Assembly (NCBI GenBank): GCA_030386875.1
Contig: CM059556.1
Coordinates: 41,828,964-41,892,963, forward strand
DNA from: Morinoia aosen
Taxonomy: Eukaryota > Arthropoda > Malacostraca > Amphipoda > Talitridae
Length of the DNA: 64,000 nt
Direction of reading: 5' to 3'
The notes beneath the pieces are model-generated. The model did no database searches, had not been told where the DNA came from, and saw only the letters and a program-made list of their open reading frames with translations. The position numbers and the translations under genes are program-made. This document shows positions 32,407 to 45,100 of this stretch, piece by piece. How positions within the stretch are numbered: position 1 is the first letter of the stretch; each line of letters begins with the position of its first letter.

Positions 32407-32572
32407 AGTCCTATCGCCTACGTAACAGAATTTTTGTTTGAATTTTTTTTTTTATCTCCCTGTGAGCCAAAGCAACTTATACTTAGCTTAAAAAAAGTTT
32501 GCAATATTGATTGCAAAGAAATTGAGCAATGGATTGGCCCAATTTATTACTTTTTTGGATCAATGTAACCGT
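32407..32572 (+). pseudogene. Gag-like frame, continuation after the LINEs
   Basis: In the frame set by the interrupted sequence at 16283 plus one copy of the target 10-mer, this stretch is open for about 55 codons (starting SPIAYVTEFLF) to a TAA at about 32570. Continuity across a 16-kb insertion supports one original reading frame. The domain is not recognised. Confidence 0.35.
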
Positions 32573-33497
32573 GTTAACTAGGATGCATTGGAGCACCCAG
32601 TTGCCCGGTCTTCGGGAGGTGCCTGGAAGGCATGAGCAGATAGATTTAGATGGCTTGAAATAAAGTCCAACCTACATTTGGGGGATAATACCTCCCCCAT
32701 GACCACACCATGCCCAATTGCCCATGACTGAAGACAGGTTCACTAAGGTGCGCCCAATGATTAGCCATCTACAATTGAAGTTCTGAAAGTAGCTCACAAA
32801 AAGAAAAGATTCCCTGTCCCTTCAGCTCAATTTGAAACTCATGTGAGGTAACAGACAGGCCACTGGGCATATGTGGCTGAAGCATGACGCATTTGCAGAC
32901 TTGAAGGATGCACTGGGGCAATAAATTTTGTCTAGTAAATGCAACGTGCATCTATTTGTGTTTCTATGGAAAAAGTAACCATTTTGCCTATATCATACTC
33001 TGCAAGCTCTGCGTGAATTTCCTGTACTGAAGGATTCGAAAATTGAAGCTTTACTCTAGCTAAAATATATTGATCTAGCTTTAGCATTGATGTTTACAGA
33101 AATAATGAATTTGGCGTATTTTTCATCAAATTTACTTGGTGTATATTTTTTGGTTATTATACATTTTTACTGTCTTTGATAACAATTCGGTTTATTTCAA
33201 TACATTTGTTTAGGTGGAAGGAATTTCATATTCATACGCAATAAGTAATTTGAAACCAATTACAAAGCCTTTCACTGTGGTTGTTATTTACTAGTCCTAG
33301 TTCATGGATTATTATAAACAAAATAAATACTTCTAAAATAATAATTAATTAATTTTTATCTATAGCCGTATTGGTATATATTTGGAAAATACAAGAACTG
33401 TGGCTTATAATAAATTGTCACGAATTACTATTATTTTAACCATTTATGTAGATGTTCATATTTTTCCAGGATAGCAAAATACTCACTTGTGGCCCTA
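32573..33497. other. No gene recognised
   Basis: 32573-32960 may continue the older LTR element; it includes a short inverted pair GGGGGATAATACCTCCCCC near 32680. After that the DNA is AT-rich with no usable frame. Confidence 0.4.
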
Positions 33498-34200
33498 ACT
33501 GAACGAATTAGGGTCAATGTGAAGTTTAATGCAATCACGGAAAATATTAATGCCGATCCCAGGAATCACTAAAGGAACACATTTCAGAACGTTTTACAAG
33601 AATGACATTCTGCTCGCTGATGCGTTATTTTCGAATAATTGAACTTTGAAGTTGGCCTTGGCGCCAAAGGAAGCGAGCACGTGAAACGGAATTTAATTAC
33701 TAACGGAAGCTATTACAAACGTAAAGAGGTTGGGTCGTGAGGGGGAGGCACGGTTCTTCTAGTGAAAATTATAAATAAAGCTTCTAACCCACCCATTAGG
33801 GTGACGACCGCAATCTTGTTGACATCGGGTCCGAAATGGCGGCGCCCATGGTGGTTGCCATGTTAGACCCGATGTAAACAAGATTGCGGTCGTCACCCTA
33901 ATGGGTGGGTTAGAAGCTTTATTTATAATTTTCACTAGAAGAACCGTGCCTCCCCCTCACGACCCAACCTCTTTACATTTGTAAAAGGGGGTTAGCTTCC
34001 GTTTTTAATTGAATTACGCTCGCTTCCTTTGGCGCGGGAAGGCCAACTTCAAAGTTCAATAATTCGAAAATAAAGCATCAGCGAGCAGAATGTCGTTCAT
34101 GTAAAACGTTCTTAAATACGTTCCTTTAGTGATTGTTTGGAATATAATTATTAATTTCTGTGATTGCATTAAACTTCACATTGACCCGAATTAGTTCAGT
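33498..34200. mobile_element. Palindrome 1, 703-bp foldback element
   Basis: Left arm 'actgaacgaattagggtc' (33498) mirrors 'gacccgaattagttcagt' ending at 34200. 'gaatcactaaaggaac' (33562) mirrors 'gttcctttagtgattg' (34122). The inner arms carry the GTAAAGAGGTTGGGTCGTGA core and a long, nearly perfect hairpin (33770-33925). The centre is near 33849. No coding capacity. Confidence 0.75.
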
Positions 34201-34298
34201 ATGTGTAAATTCATGAGTAAAATAATTTTTAAATTTAATGTCTGGAGTCCAACTCACAACTGTCCGAAACATCGAGATACCGTGTGAAAATGTTTTTA

Positions 34299-34981
34299 GG
34301 TCAATATTGAGTTTAATGTTGTCAACGAATTTCATAATTTCGTAGGTATAGATAGGTAATATAGTCGATTTTAAGATGTTTTACACGAATGACATTCTGC
34401 CTGGTGATGAGTTATTTTTGAATTATTCAACTTTGAAGCTGGCTTGTGCGCGCCATGGAAGCGCGCGCGGCTAGCGTATTTTAATCAATAACGGAAGCTA
34501 ACCCCCTATTACAAACGTAAAGAGGTTGGGTCGTGAGGGGTAGCCACAGTTCTTTTAGTGAAAAGTACAAATAAAGCTTCTAACCTACCCTTTAGGGTGA
34601 CGATCGCAATCTTGTTTACATCGGCACCAAGATGGCGGCGCCCATGGCGGCAGTCATCTTCCAGTTGATGTAAACAATTGTCACTAGAAACATTTATTTA
34701 TAATTTTCACTAAAAGAACTGTGGCTACCCCTCACGACCCAACCTCTTTACGTTTGTAATAGAGGTTAGCTTCCGTTTTCATTGCAAAAACAATGACTGT
34801 TTTTGCCCAAATAAGGCCATTCAGGAGCGCCGTTCGTATAACTTCAAACTTAAATAACTCAAAAACTAAGCATTTCCGGGCATATTGTCATTCATGTAAA
34901 ACGTCTTAAAATTGACTATAATACCTGTCTATACCTACAAAATTATGAAATTTGTTGACAACATTAAACTCAATATTGACC
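34299..34981. mobile_element. Palindrome 2, 683-bp foldback element
   Basis: 'ggtcaatattgagtttaatg' (34299) mirrors the sequence ending at 34981. The arms are more diverged than in palindrome 1. The core copies (34501 onward, and 34765 backward) and the flanking 'acggaagctaa' are mirrored. The centre near 34640 holds AAGATGGCGGCGCCCATGG. Confidence 0.7.
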
Positions 34982-35073
34982 ATTTTTTTCTGCACGAACA
35001 CATAGTCCCGGCCCTAAAGGGTTAAGTTAAGGGGATCATTCAGGCCCCTGCTAGACCTTTGGGTTAGTGTCTA

Positions 35074-36376
35074 GCGTGATGCAATCAAAGGAAATGAACA
35101 GTTTGTTCCCAAGAATCGCTGAAGGAAGCCATTTAATAATGTTTTACACAAATGACATTCTGCTCTCTGATGCATTATTTTTGAATTATTGAGCTTTGAA
35201 GTTATATGTAAAATCCCTTTCCCGCGCAAAATGTGAAACACAAAGTACAAACAGGTTGGGTCAGGAAAGGCAAAGTTTGGATCACGAGGTGTTAAAGTTT
35301 TTGCCCGAACTTCGTTAAAATAAAAGAATGATAGAAATTGTTAATAAAATAATAATAACTATTGTTATCTGTTAATAACACAAAAAAGTTGGTAAATCTG
35401 AAGGATATGTCAGTTATCGATTTTGTAAATTTCGATGCCTAAGCATAGTTAATTAGGTCGAAATAAACAAGTTTTCTTCTATGCACTTTCCGTCTCAAAT
35501 GAGTATTATATTAGTTATAGCGGTAAATGAACCACAACTCCAGTGTTTGAAGTGGCAAGTAATTCAAGGAGCACGTCGGACAGCAACATTGCAATGCGCA
35601 CTCGCTTTCAGCGCGATCGTCATCAAAGACGAAACCAAACCTACCGCTATACCTCGGTAAATGCTCATTTGACAAAAAAAGTGTATAGAAGAAAAGTTGT
35701 TTATTTTGATGTTATTACCATGATTCAAGCAACAAAAATTTGAAAATAGACAAGTAGTTGTCTATTCGAGCGCATTCGTTTAGGGACAAAACTAAACCTA
35801 CCACTATAAATCATAAAATACTCATTTGAGACCGTAAGTGCATAGAAGAAAACTTGTTTATTTTGATTTAAATAATTAGGTTCAGGGACCAAAAAGTGAA
35901 AAATCGATAACTGTCATATCCTTCAGATTTACCAAAAAGTTAACGTACAATTTCTTGTATTTGGTGCTTTTGACATTTTTTTGTTAGTCGTCATTATTAC
36001 GTCATCACCTTTACAGTCAGCTCACAAATGGCGCCACTTGGTACGTCCGCCGCAATCATGGAGCAGAGGTAAACACAAATGTTTGTGACCTTTATGAGTT
36101 GCTTTCAACCTATATTTGTAATTTTCATTAGAAGAACTGTGGCTACCCCTCACAACCCAACCTCTTTACGTTTGTAATAGGGGGTTAACTTCCGTTATTA
36201 ATGAAATTCTGGATGGCACGCTCGCTTCCTTTGGCACGCGAAAGCCAATTTTAAAGTTGAATAATTCAAAAATAACTCATCAGAGAGCAGAATGTCATTC
36301 ATGTAAAACATTCTTAAATGGGTTCCTTTAGTGATTCTCTGGAATAAAATTCCTATTTCCTTTGATTGCATCACGC
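35074..36376. mobile_element. Palindrome 3, foldback element interrupted by a MITE
   Basis: 'gcgtgatgcaatcaaag' (35074-35090) mirrors 36360-36376. 'acaaatgacattctgctctctgatg' near 35147 mirrors the region near 36280. The right arm carries the AACCTCTTTACGTTTGTAATAG core (36155-36180). The left arm is diverged and holds the MITE at 35391. Confidence 0.65.
35391..35933. mobile_element. Foldback MITE, copy 2
   Basis: 543 bp with ends GGTAAATCTGAAGGATATGT and its reverse complement, flanked by AAAAAGTT (35383-35390 and 35934-35941). It shares the terminal word and the 'aataaacaagttttctt.tatgcactttcc' block with copy 1 at 20728. The right half holds a degenerate internal duplication (35629-35720 and 35780-35870). 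No transposase. Confidence 0.8.
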
Positions 36377-36420
36377 CGAACATTGACCGACCTTTGTCAG
36401 TCTGGTAAGCTTTTTTCATG

Positions 36421-37600
36421 TTTTTGTTGGAAAAGGACCTTTAGGTGGTGGACTACCTATTTGGTCCTAAAATTTTATGGTACTACGGGGACTAGATAGA
36501 TCCGCCCCCCCCACCTCCAGAGGGCAAAGGGGACAAAAAGCTTGAATTTTTGACCCTGCATTGAGTTTCCCCATGTAAAAAGAAAACAAAACAGGAAATG
36601 GATAACTTTCTACCTTACTTCAGTTAGAAATGTTCCAAGGATTCTAAAACTTTATCAGGTTTTGTTTTAGCATAAAAAGTCAATGACTAGTCTTTTTTTG
36701 AAATATCAATACAAATGAACTGAAAACCAATATGTCCAATTTTTTTCCAAAAACTAAGGCCTGAATAAAAAAAATGAATTGAAGAAATTGTGTTTCTTTT
36801 CAAAATTAATATATTGTACTCAAATTTCATAATTTTTATAAAAAAAATTTCTTCAAATTTCAATTCACAGTGTAAATATGGAGTTATATATGGAAATTAT
36901 TGAAATAAAAATGAAAACAGCATTCAATTACATAAATTGTCCATTATATTACACTTCAACAAAAAATTTTGTTTTTAGCTTATAACCAAAACCTCGAACT
37001 TTCAACATTCAAAAGAGGACTAATCAGTGAATTTTTGTGCTAGGAAAAAACAAAGACAGTTTTGGAGTTTTGGAATTCTTGAAACATTTCTAACAAAAGT
37101 ATGGTTCCAAACTTCCAAATTGTACCAAAATTTTTTTTTTATCAAGCTCAAAACCCAAAATTAAAGTATATTTGAGTTATTGATCAAATATCACATAAAA
37201 AAGAAAAAATTCATATCTGTTGAAATTAGGAACCGTACTTCTGTTAGAAGTGAGCCAAGGATTCTAAAACTGTGTTTAGTTTTGTTCTAGCATCAAAACT
37301 CAATGACAAGTCCTCTTTTGAAATATCCATAAAAATGTATCAAAAAGCTAATTTATCATAAAAACAATTAAGGCCTAAATCAAAAAAGTTACAGGAGTAA
37401 AAAAAAGTTTACTCCCAACAAATACATATGAACTTGAACTTGAAATTAAGGGCTGACAGCATCAGGGCTTTGTAACGGCCTACAATTCCCTCCACAAGTT
37501 TCACACAAAGAGTTCGGCGCCTGGTACCAGACTTGTCTACTGAACTACACAGGATATACCAATCCTTGTCACAAGCTGCCAGTGTGTCAAAACACCATCC
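36421..37600. repeat. AT-rich region with a ~140-bp repeat in three copies
   Basis: A block with 'ccaaggattctaaaact' and 'tcaatgac.agtc' occurs at about 36617-36760 and 37238-37380 in + orientation, and at about 37000-37110 inverted. No reading frame is supported here. Confidence 0.5.
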
Positions 37601-38790
37601 CCAGGCATATTGGGTCCTTACAGCCCATTCTACCTGACTGGTTCATTCCAGTCACTGTTTCTTACTCCAGGCATGCACAAGAAACATTTTCATAGCTTCA
37701 ATGGTACTCAAATTACACTCCTGATCCAATCCAGCAAGACAGCACATACCGCAATCATCTTCAGCATATCTGGCATACCACTCATTCTCTCCATACTGCT
37801 CAAATACCACATTCACGAAACTCTCACTCTCTTGCTCATACTTACTACATTCCAGCACAAAATGCTTAATTGTTTCCTCCACTCCACTATAGCACTGCCG
37901 ACACAATCTATTATTACTCTCATTCCACTTCCATGTACGCCTAATCACACTCAATGACTTACACCTCAAAGCAAACAATAGTTGACTTCCAAAACTACCA
38001 TTTATAAAACATCTTAAACTAAGGTGCTTCCTTCTTCATACACCAGTTAAGTGTAGGCTTCCGCATCATGCTAAGCTTCCACTTATTCAATCCATACTCT
38101 TTTGTTTGCCTCTCAATCTCTTTTTTCCACCTCTTGCAGTCCCACTCAGGCCCTACACCTCCAACATTTATTAAACTCCAGTCATCCATAGGTCTCCCGA
38201 TTCTAACATGAATAATCTTTTGCATACTAAGTTTCCTTGCATGCCCCCAACATACTTTCTCCCAATAGCTTACACTCAGATTCCATTCAAAAATTCGCTT
38301 TACCTACCTAATATTCTGCATTCTTTCAATTCTCACCTTATAATTCAGCACCGCTTTTATCATTCTTTCTGAAAATAGGCTCCACCCTAGGTCACCTAAT
38401 GGCTTCTGTAGCTGTCCATTTTGGAGCACCTACTGCTAAACATCCTACCTTATTTTGTATTACATCCAGCTTTTTAAGATCACTTCCATTCCAGGCAAGA
38501 GCACTCATATCATACATGACACTAGGTACAGCAACATACTTCCACATTCCTTACACACATTTGTACTTGTTTGCTCTGTATCTGGCCACACTACTTAACC
38601 GTCCACTCCACTGCATTGCTTTTGCCACTTTCTCACCCTTAGTTCTAGTGCATCCATCTTTACTTATCATACAACCTAGATATTTGTATTCTTTTGTTCT
38701 ACCTACTCTGATTTCTCCAATATTCCACAGTCTGTCTCTATCAGTCTCATCACTATTTATAATACTGGCCAAATTTCAAACAAATCGAAC
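37600..38790 (-). pseudogene. Decayed non-LTR reverse transcriptase, C-terminal half
   Basis: Minus-strand pieces in different frames line up as an RT C-terminus. 38772-38551 has EYKYLGCMISKDGC, the RT palm/thumb 'YLG' region. 38225-38019 has WKLSMMRKPTLNWC. 37978-37652 ends with a zinc-binding motif CRQCYSGVEETIKHFVLEC. The frames are broken and no start is present. It is a different family from the two I-like LINEs; I do not assign its clade. Confidence 0.65.
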
Positions 38791-39151
38791 AAAAAAAATT
38801 GAAAAATCCGGATGATCCCCTTAATTTCAGGAGGAAGATTCCTTTAGCTACATTCCAAAGCTGAAAGTTCCAATGCCATTTGCACTAAAATTAAATGCTC
38901 TAGAATGCTAAGCCATTTGATATTTGGAAAAAATATATTTTTTATTATTACCTAGCATATGAGATTAGTTAGAATTGATTATTAAACAAATATATTTTAT
39001 TCTTTTTCAGCTGCTGTACAAATGTTTAATAATAAAAATTTGTAAGAAATTTTTTGCAGTGGTATAGTTTGTTGAAAATATGTTTTCTATTTTTCATTAG
39101 TATGAGAGATATTTTATCATTTCTCTCTTTTACTTAATAATTTAATTCAGT

Positions 39152-39189
39152 ATGACTGAAAGTGCATCTAAAGTGCCATCGCCAAAACG
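39152..39189 (+). CDS. MMD: MMD-like exon 1 (start codon)
   Basis: ATG ACT GAA... encodes MTESASKVPSPK plus two bases of an Arg codon completed by exon 2; the donor is GTAAGA. A TTTAATTCAG just before the ATG looks like an acceptor, so a non-coding exon may lie upstream. Chosen because it is short, in phase, and has a strong donor. Confidence 0.6.
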
Positions 39190-42100
39190 GTAAGAATGCT
39201 ATCATTTACCTATGCATTTATAAGTATGTAGAGGTCTATAGCTTCTTATGTTCGTGGCTAGTTGAATTTATTTTTGGTTATGTATTTCTTTCATATTTTA
39301 CATATATCTATATTGAAAAAACATATGAAAAATGCCTGTATGCTCAATTCTTGATTTAATATATCTCTAAAGCTGCTTGATACACCGTTTGTTAAAAAAC
39401 TGATAGAAATACAGTTAATTAAGGAAAATTAGTGCTCATGAGAAAAAGAGGCAAGGACCAAAGTTGAAGGTTAGTTAGGCCTTCCTTTTATTGAAATGAA
39501 ACATTTTTTTTGTTGCATGCCTGATTTTTTCTATACCTCTGACTTTCTGTTGCTCAATTTTTATTTTGTTTCTTAAACTTTTTCCTTGACTTTCTGATTC
39601 TTTATCCCAAGGGTCTACAGGGAAACATACCTTGTGTATAAATTTCGTGTTTGTTAAACTTCATACTTCATGGTGCCTTCTTTTTCATCTCATTCAAATA
39701 TCATTCTTGTGGTTAAGGAGGCTTGGACTAACTTTAATCAATTGCAAAAAATCAACAGCACTGAATATTAGTCCAATAATAATTGTTCTGTCAAATTATG
39801 GTTGCAAATCTAGATTGTAGTGTTGAACTATGTAAGGTTTGTTTCATCAATATTATCAAATTATAAAAAACCTAAGCTTTTTCTATCATTAATGATTGAA
39901 ATATCTCTGATGACCAACTAAAATTAATGACTATTGAGAAAAAATTCTTACACAATCCCAAAGGTTTTGAACTTGTGTATATGCTTGATATTTTTGTGAA
40001 GAAATTGCCTATGATTTAAAGAAGCACCTATGCCTAAAAATTTTTTGTGTTTGTTCATGCTGACATTAAAAATAATTCTTCACTTCTTCTATTGAAATTA
40101 ACCATCATCAATAATCTGAGGGAAGCATACATTTCTTCAAAAGTAATGGTGCTGTACTGTTGACTTCTATCTTTAGATTAAATTTACATTTTTTGTGGTA
40201 AAATAAAAGGAAATGGGTCTCCTTCTTTTAGAAGAGTTATTATTTGATGTGAGGATACATAGCTAGGCTAGAAGATGTAGATGTTTCTTGTTAGATGATC
40301 AATATTCATGTCACTTTTTTCTTTATATTTGTTTTATGTTGCTCTCTTTTTTTAGCTTTTTATGTTTGGATTCATTTTTTATGTAAGAGGAGATGATTTT
40401 GTTTTGTATAAGACAAAATAAGTAAGTTCTAGCTCATGGATAAATATATAGTGTGCTTGGTGATGATTTAAAAAGTCAATTGTTTCATTTATTTTTTTGT
40501 AAATTTTAATCTACTCTGAAGTACTTACCATTTTGACTGCATTAGAGATAGGATAAGATAGGTAAATTGCCAGTTTATGCATTGGTGCAAATGAACAGCA
40601 TTTAAATTATTTTTAAAATCTTTTTCAGAAGAGATTTAAGCATTCAAGGTGAAATATCATCATGCTATTACATTTTTACCCTTCATAGAAAAGATACAAT
40701 TTTTTTCCAGCAGTAAAGCTTTTTTTTAAATTTTGATTCCTACAACCTTATTTGATATGAGATTGCTAGATATACATGTGTGTCCAGTGGCACCAAATGT
40801 TGTAAAATATTAGCAACTTCAGTAGAATTAGTCTGAAAGTATTATTTTACCATAAAAATAAGAAATCAAGTATCCTTTTCTTAAAGAAAAAATTGTTCCT
40901 GAAATAAAAGTTATTGATTTTTTTGCCAGTCAAACATTTATTGTCTTCATATCAAGTTATTCCTGTAAAATCTACCATTTTGTTTATTTTATTTACTCAA
41001 TTGATTAGGAGTAGCTTTACATATGCAAATAGATATATATGTATCTGCATATGTGTTAGATGAACTATCAAGGTAACTTAACCAATAAGAGTGTTCTCAT
41101 AATTAATGGTTTATTAAGAAAGAATATGCTAAAATGAAAAAAGCATTATTTTTGACAGGAGTTATAAGGGAATATTTTATTCCTTCCAGAATATCATGGA
41201 TGAACCCCATTGCTGTGGGCCGAGCTGGATATGAGCCAACTACTGTTGAGCATTGGGCCAACATCATATCGCATGGTGTATGTATTTATTTATTTATTTA
41301 TTGCTTCTGTAAATATATCTATTCTAGTTCTTTTAGAATTGTTCTAGGTCATTAATAATTTTGTGCAGAGAATAAGGTGTGTTCTGCTTGTATGGTAGCC
41401 CAGATTGTGATCTAATTTCACTTATAGATATTAACATGCTTTGATTAGCATTAAATTAGTCTTTGGAGTGATTTTGTGTTTGTCAAGTACTTGTATAATT
41501 CTAAATTTTGTACTATTTTTTTGTCAATTGTTTCATAATAATTTTTTTATGTACATTAATGTTTTTTCAATCACTTGCTGATGATGAAAATAACCCTGAA
41601 AAATTCATTTTCTCAACTTCTATGTTTACTTGATGGGGGGAAAAATTAAATTTTCTGCCTTATTTCAGATGTTTATCCCTGATATATTCATGTGTATGAT
41701 CTATTGTCCAGCATTTACTATTTATAAATTTTGGTAATATACTATTTCTCTTTATTTCTTAGGTATTTGTGGCCCCAGCCATATGGCTAGCATGGCTGTT
41801 GGTAGAGTCAGTGGGAGTGGAGGTGGCTGATAGCTGGAAGAGTGTTCGCACCATAGCCTGTGGGATCTATGGAGCTGGTCTGGTGCTGCTCTTCACTGTG
41901 TCCACTGTCTTCCATATTGTGTGCTACACCGGCAGAGGCAGGTCAGGCTTATTACCACTGTAGAGTTCATTTGTTCATTGGTCTTATGGGTGTGTCTTGA
42001 GTAACTGGAATGTAAGGTTAAATTGAGGTGGAATTTCTTTTTTTTTTTCTCATATTGTTTGCACTCAACTTTGAGAGACAAAGAAATTCAGTAAATTTTT

Positions 42101-45100
42101 AGTTAACTAACTTCTGTTGCAAAGTTGAACTTGATAGATTCAGGAAAATAATAACTTCTACTTCTTTACAAATTTTGTATTTGTTGAGGGAAACACGATA
42201 AATATTTCCGTTGTGCTGTCTGTAGTAGGCATGCATGTAAAATGTCAGCAAAAAACATTATGATATACAATAAATATTTTGTGGTTTGCTAAATTTTGAT
42301 CTCATCTTAATGAATCTCTTAGGGATTCATTTGGAGAATTTTGCAATGTGCTTCTTCCCTCTGTACAAGAAGAACAATGAAATAGCTTATGTTTCTCAGA
42401 AGTGCAAATAATTGTGAATCAAAACATTCATTAAGATGATTCTATTTATTTCAAAATATGAATAGGTTGGCAAACGCATTGCTTTAACTGAACTGTCTCT
42501 TGTGTATCCTCTGAGGAATCTCCAAAGAGATAGGTTCAACTGTTTAGTTGGATATGCTGTGTAGGTTTGGGTATACTGTTCTTCCAGAGATTATTTTGTG
42601 ACACTATTACCAGCAAGAATCCAACTACTTTAAGAGCTTGTCTTGATTTTTATTTTTTGTGCAGTGAATTTCATGAATTTTGTGATCTGAGAATTTGCTT
42701 TTCATTGCATTACACGTGTAAAAATGAGCATAGTCAAATATTGCTCAGTATAATGCAATATTTTCTGCTAAACATTTTCAGTTATGTGTTGACTGTACAA
42801 AGAAACTAGTAAAAAAACTTTCATTGACTTCAATCAACAGTGCAAAAAGCCTGAAGATTTCCTGTATTAAATGCAGTTGTGTTGAACAGCTTTTTGCGTC
42901 ACCTGTTGCACCGAGCGGACCGTGCCATGATCTACCTGTTCATCGCTTCCTCCTACACGCCCTGGCTGCTGCTCAAGCCCCTGCCCCTCCAGTCGTGGAC
43001 TATACACCTTAGGTAGTGCAGCCTATGCAGTGACTGTTTCTGTAGTGCTAGTGTTGCTGGCAGAGCTGCTAAGTTAACTTTTCTGTAACCTAAATCCTCA
43101 AGTTGGTCTTTCATTTGAAAAGTAAAGGAATTTGGAGTACGAGACTACCCTTATTACATTCTGTGTGATATGTGCTCCTAGCAAGTGTGATGCTTGTACT
43201 GTTTTTATTCTTTAAATTCTGTTTACCTTCCTTGCAGTTTTCTCCTACTTTGTGTTTCACTCTGTCTAGTTCACTTCCATGTTTTGACCACTTCACTTTT
43301 AGACTTATTCTGCATTCTATGCTTACCTCAATTCTACACTCACTTTATGATCTAACAGGAGTCAAGGTAGTGAGAGTTGTCCTCACTTGCAGCTCCAAGT
43401 CCTGCTACTTGCTGCTTAAGATCTTCACTTCTGCAGAGGTTGCACAAGTCAGCCTGAAAATAGGAGGCTGCCTAAAAAAGTCCTTAATCAGCAAGATAGG
43501 TAGTGCTGTGCTGGAAAATAAGCAGGCAGGGTAAAGCGTTTTTGAAATGTGTAAATGAGTGAGCATAATAAATCTTCCTTTCCTTTCAACTCAAAATTCT
43601 CTTGTATTCCTATTTTACTATGGTGGAAGTATTGTGTGGGTTTGAGCTAGTCATTTTGATGGAATTTTTGTCCTTCCATCTTTCCTCTAATGGTCTGCTG
43701 TTCCATACAGCTGCTTTACTGCTTAAATGTTTTGTGTTCTATATCTGCTCACTTCTCTTCTTTGAAGTGATCATTGCCAGTTCTGCATCACCTTGAAAAG
43801 GATTGCGCTTTGTTTATTGAACTGAACAGCTATTGTGTTGTGGTTTTTGGTGCACATTGTGATATGATGCATTGTCTCCACTACTGATTGATTGTAATTG
43901 GGGTGAAAAGTGCTTACTGAAGCTGACTGAGTTCATTAGGTGTTGTCTATCCTTTAAAACTTTAAGAAAATATAACCATTAATGTTTCTGACCTTGATGT
44001 TATTTTTTATTTGAAAAGAGTGAGATAAGAAAGAGTACACTGAAACTGATAAAGCCACTAATGTTTCCCATGGCAGCTTCATGCTGGAAATAAAGAAGTG
44101 CTTTGGGTTGCAAATTTAGTTATAGCATGAGAGTGCTGAAGAATAGGCATATTCTAATAAACATTTCTTGCAGTTGGTATCATATAAAACTATTTCTGTG
44201 TTTAAGTTAGGCTGTCATTTCGTTTGGCCTTGCTCAAGTAGACATCAAATTTCACTCATTTTCTATGCATGTGCTCAAGTTAGGCATCAAGTTCCAATTC
44301 ATTTGCATAGCCATGCTTGAGTCTCTAATGTGAGTCATTTTGTTTTGCCTAGGTGGGGCATTTGGGTGCTGGCGGTGCTAGGCATCCTCTATCAGCAAGT
44401 GTTCCACGAGATGTTCAAGATGGTAGACACAGTCTTCTACGTCCTCATTGGAGTCATGCCTTCGCTGGCCGTTGTTGAAATGGTGATTCACGTTTCATGT
44501 TTCCCACTTTGATCAAATGTGCCTCAAAATAAGCAAATCTTACTAACAAAAATGTTTTTGCTAATATGTGTGAATTCAGGGCTGAACTCATTGAAGGTCA
44601 GAGCAGATTTGTGGTTCTGATTTCCTGATGTGAAACAGCCGGTGATTAAGGCATATGGTTGAGGTCATTATTTTGCTCCATCACCAACTCTGATATTGTA
44701 TGTTTTGCCTTCAGATCTCATCATTGCTCTCAATGAAGTATTTAGTTCTCATTTTTTTTGCTTAATGCTAATATGACACTAATTGTGTTATGTTGACTTT
44801 GACAGGGATGTAGGTAGAGGAAAGAGCATTTGGGAGCCCAATTTGTTGAAGTATTGAAGAGCATAACCCTAACGGTCCTTATTGATGTAAATTTCTTACT
44901 TTGGGTGCTCCCCTCAGGGGGATACAACTATTGTATCTATGGGAATTAGCGCTCCCTGGGGGAAGATGTGAGGGCCCGAGCTGAGAGTTAGGTAGGCCTT
45001 CTCTTCGTTGAAATGAAATATTTTTTGATATGTTAAAGACCACTTCTTTCGGTTCACTACTGTCCTGTTTTTCAGCACCTACTACTTTCTTCTTCAACTT

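Larger units (their letters stand above)
35031..38820. mobile_element. Possible TTAA-bounded element
   Basis: GGGGATCATTCAGG at 35031 is mirrored by a reverse-complement GGGGATCATCCGGA ending at 38820. Both are flanked by TTAA (35027-35030 and 38821-38824). TTAA duplications are made by piggyBac- and Kolobok-type transposases. The inverted match is only about 12 of 13 bases and the interior is a mix of other repeats, so this is tentative. Confidence 0.3.

Noticed and set aside
42824-43012. 62-codon + frame over MMD-like exon 4
   Set aside because: It is in the wrong phase. The correct phase gives the conserved HRADRAMIYLF sequence.
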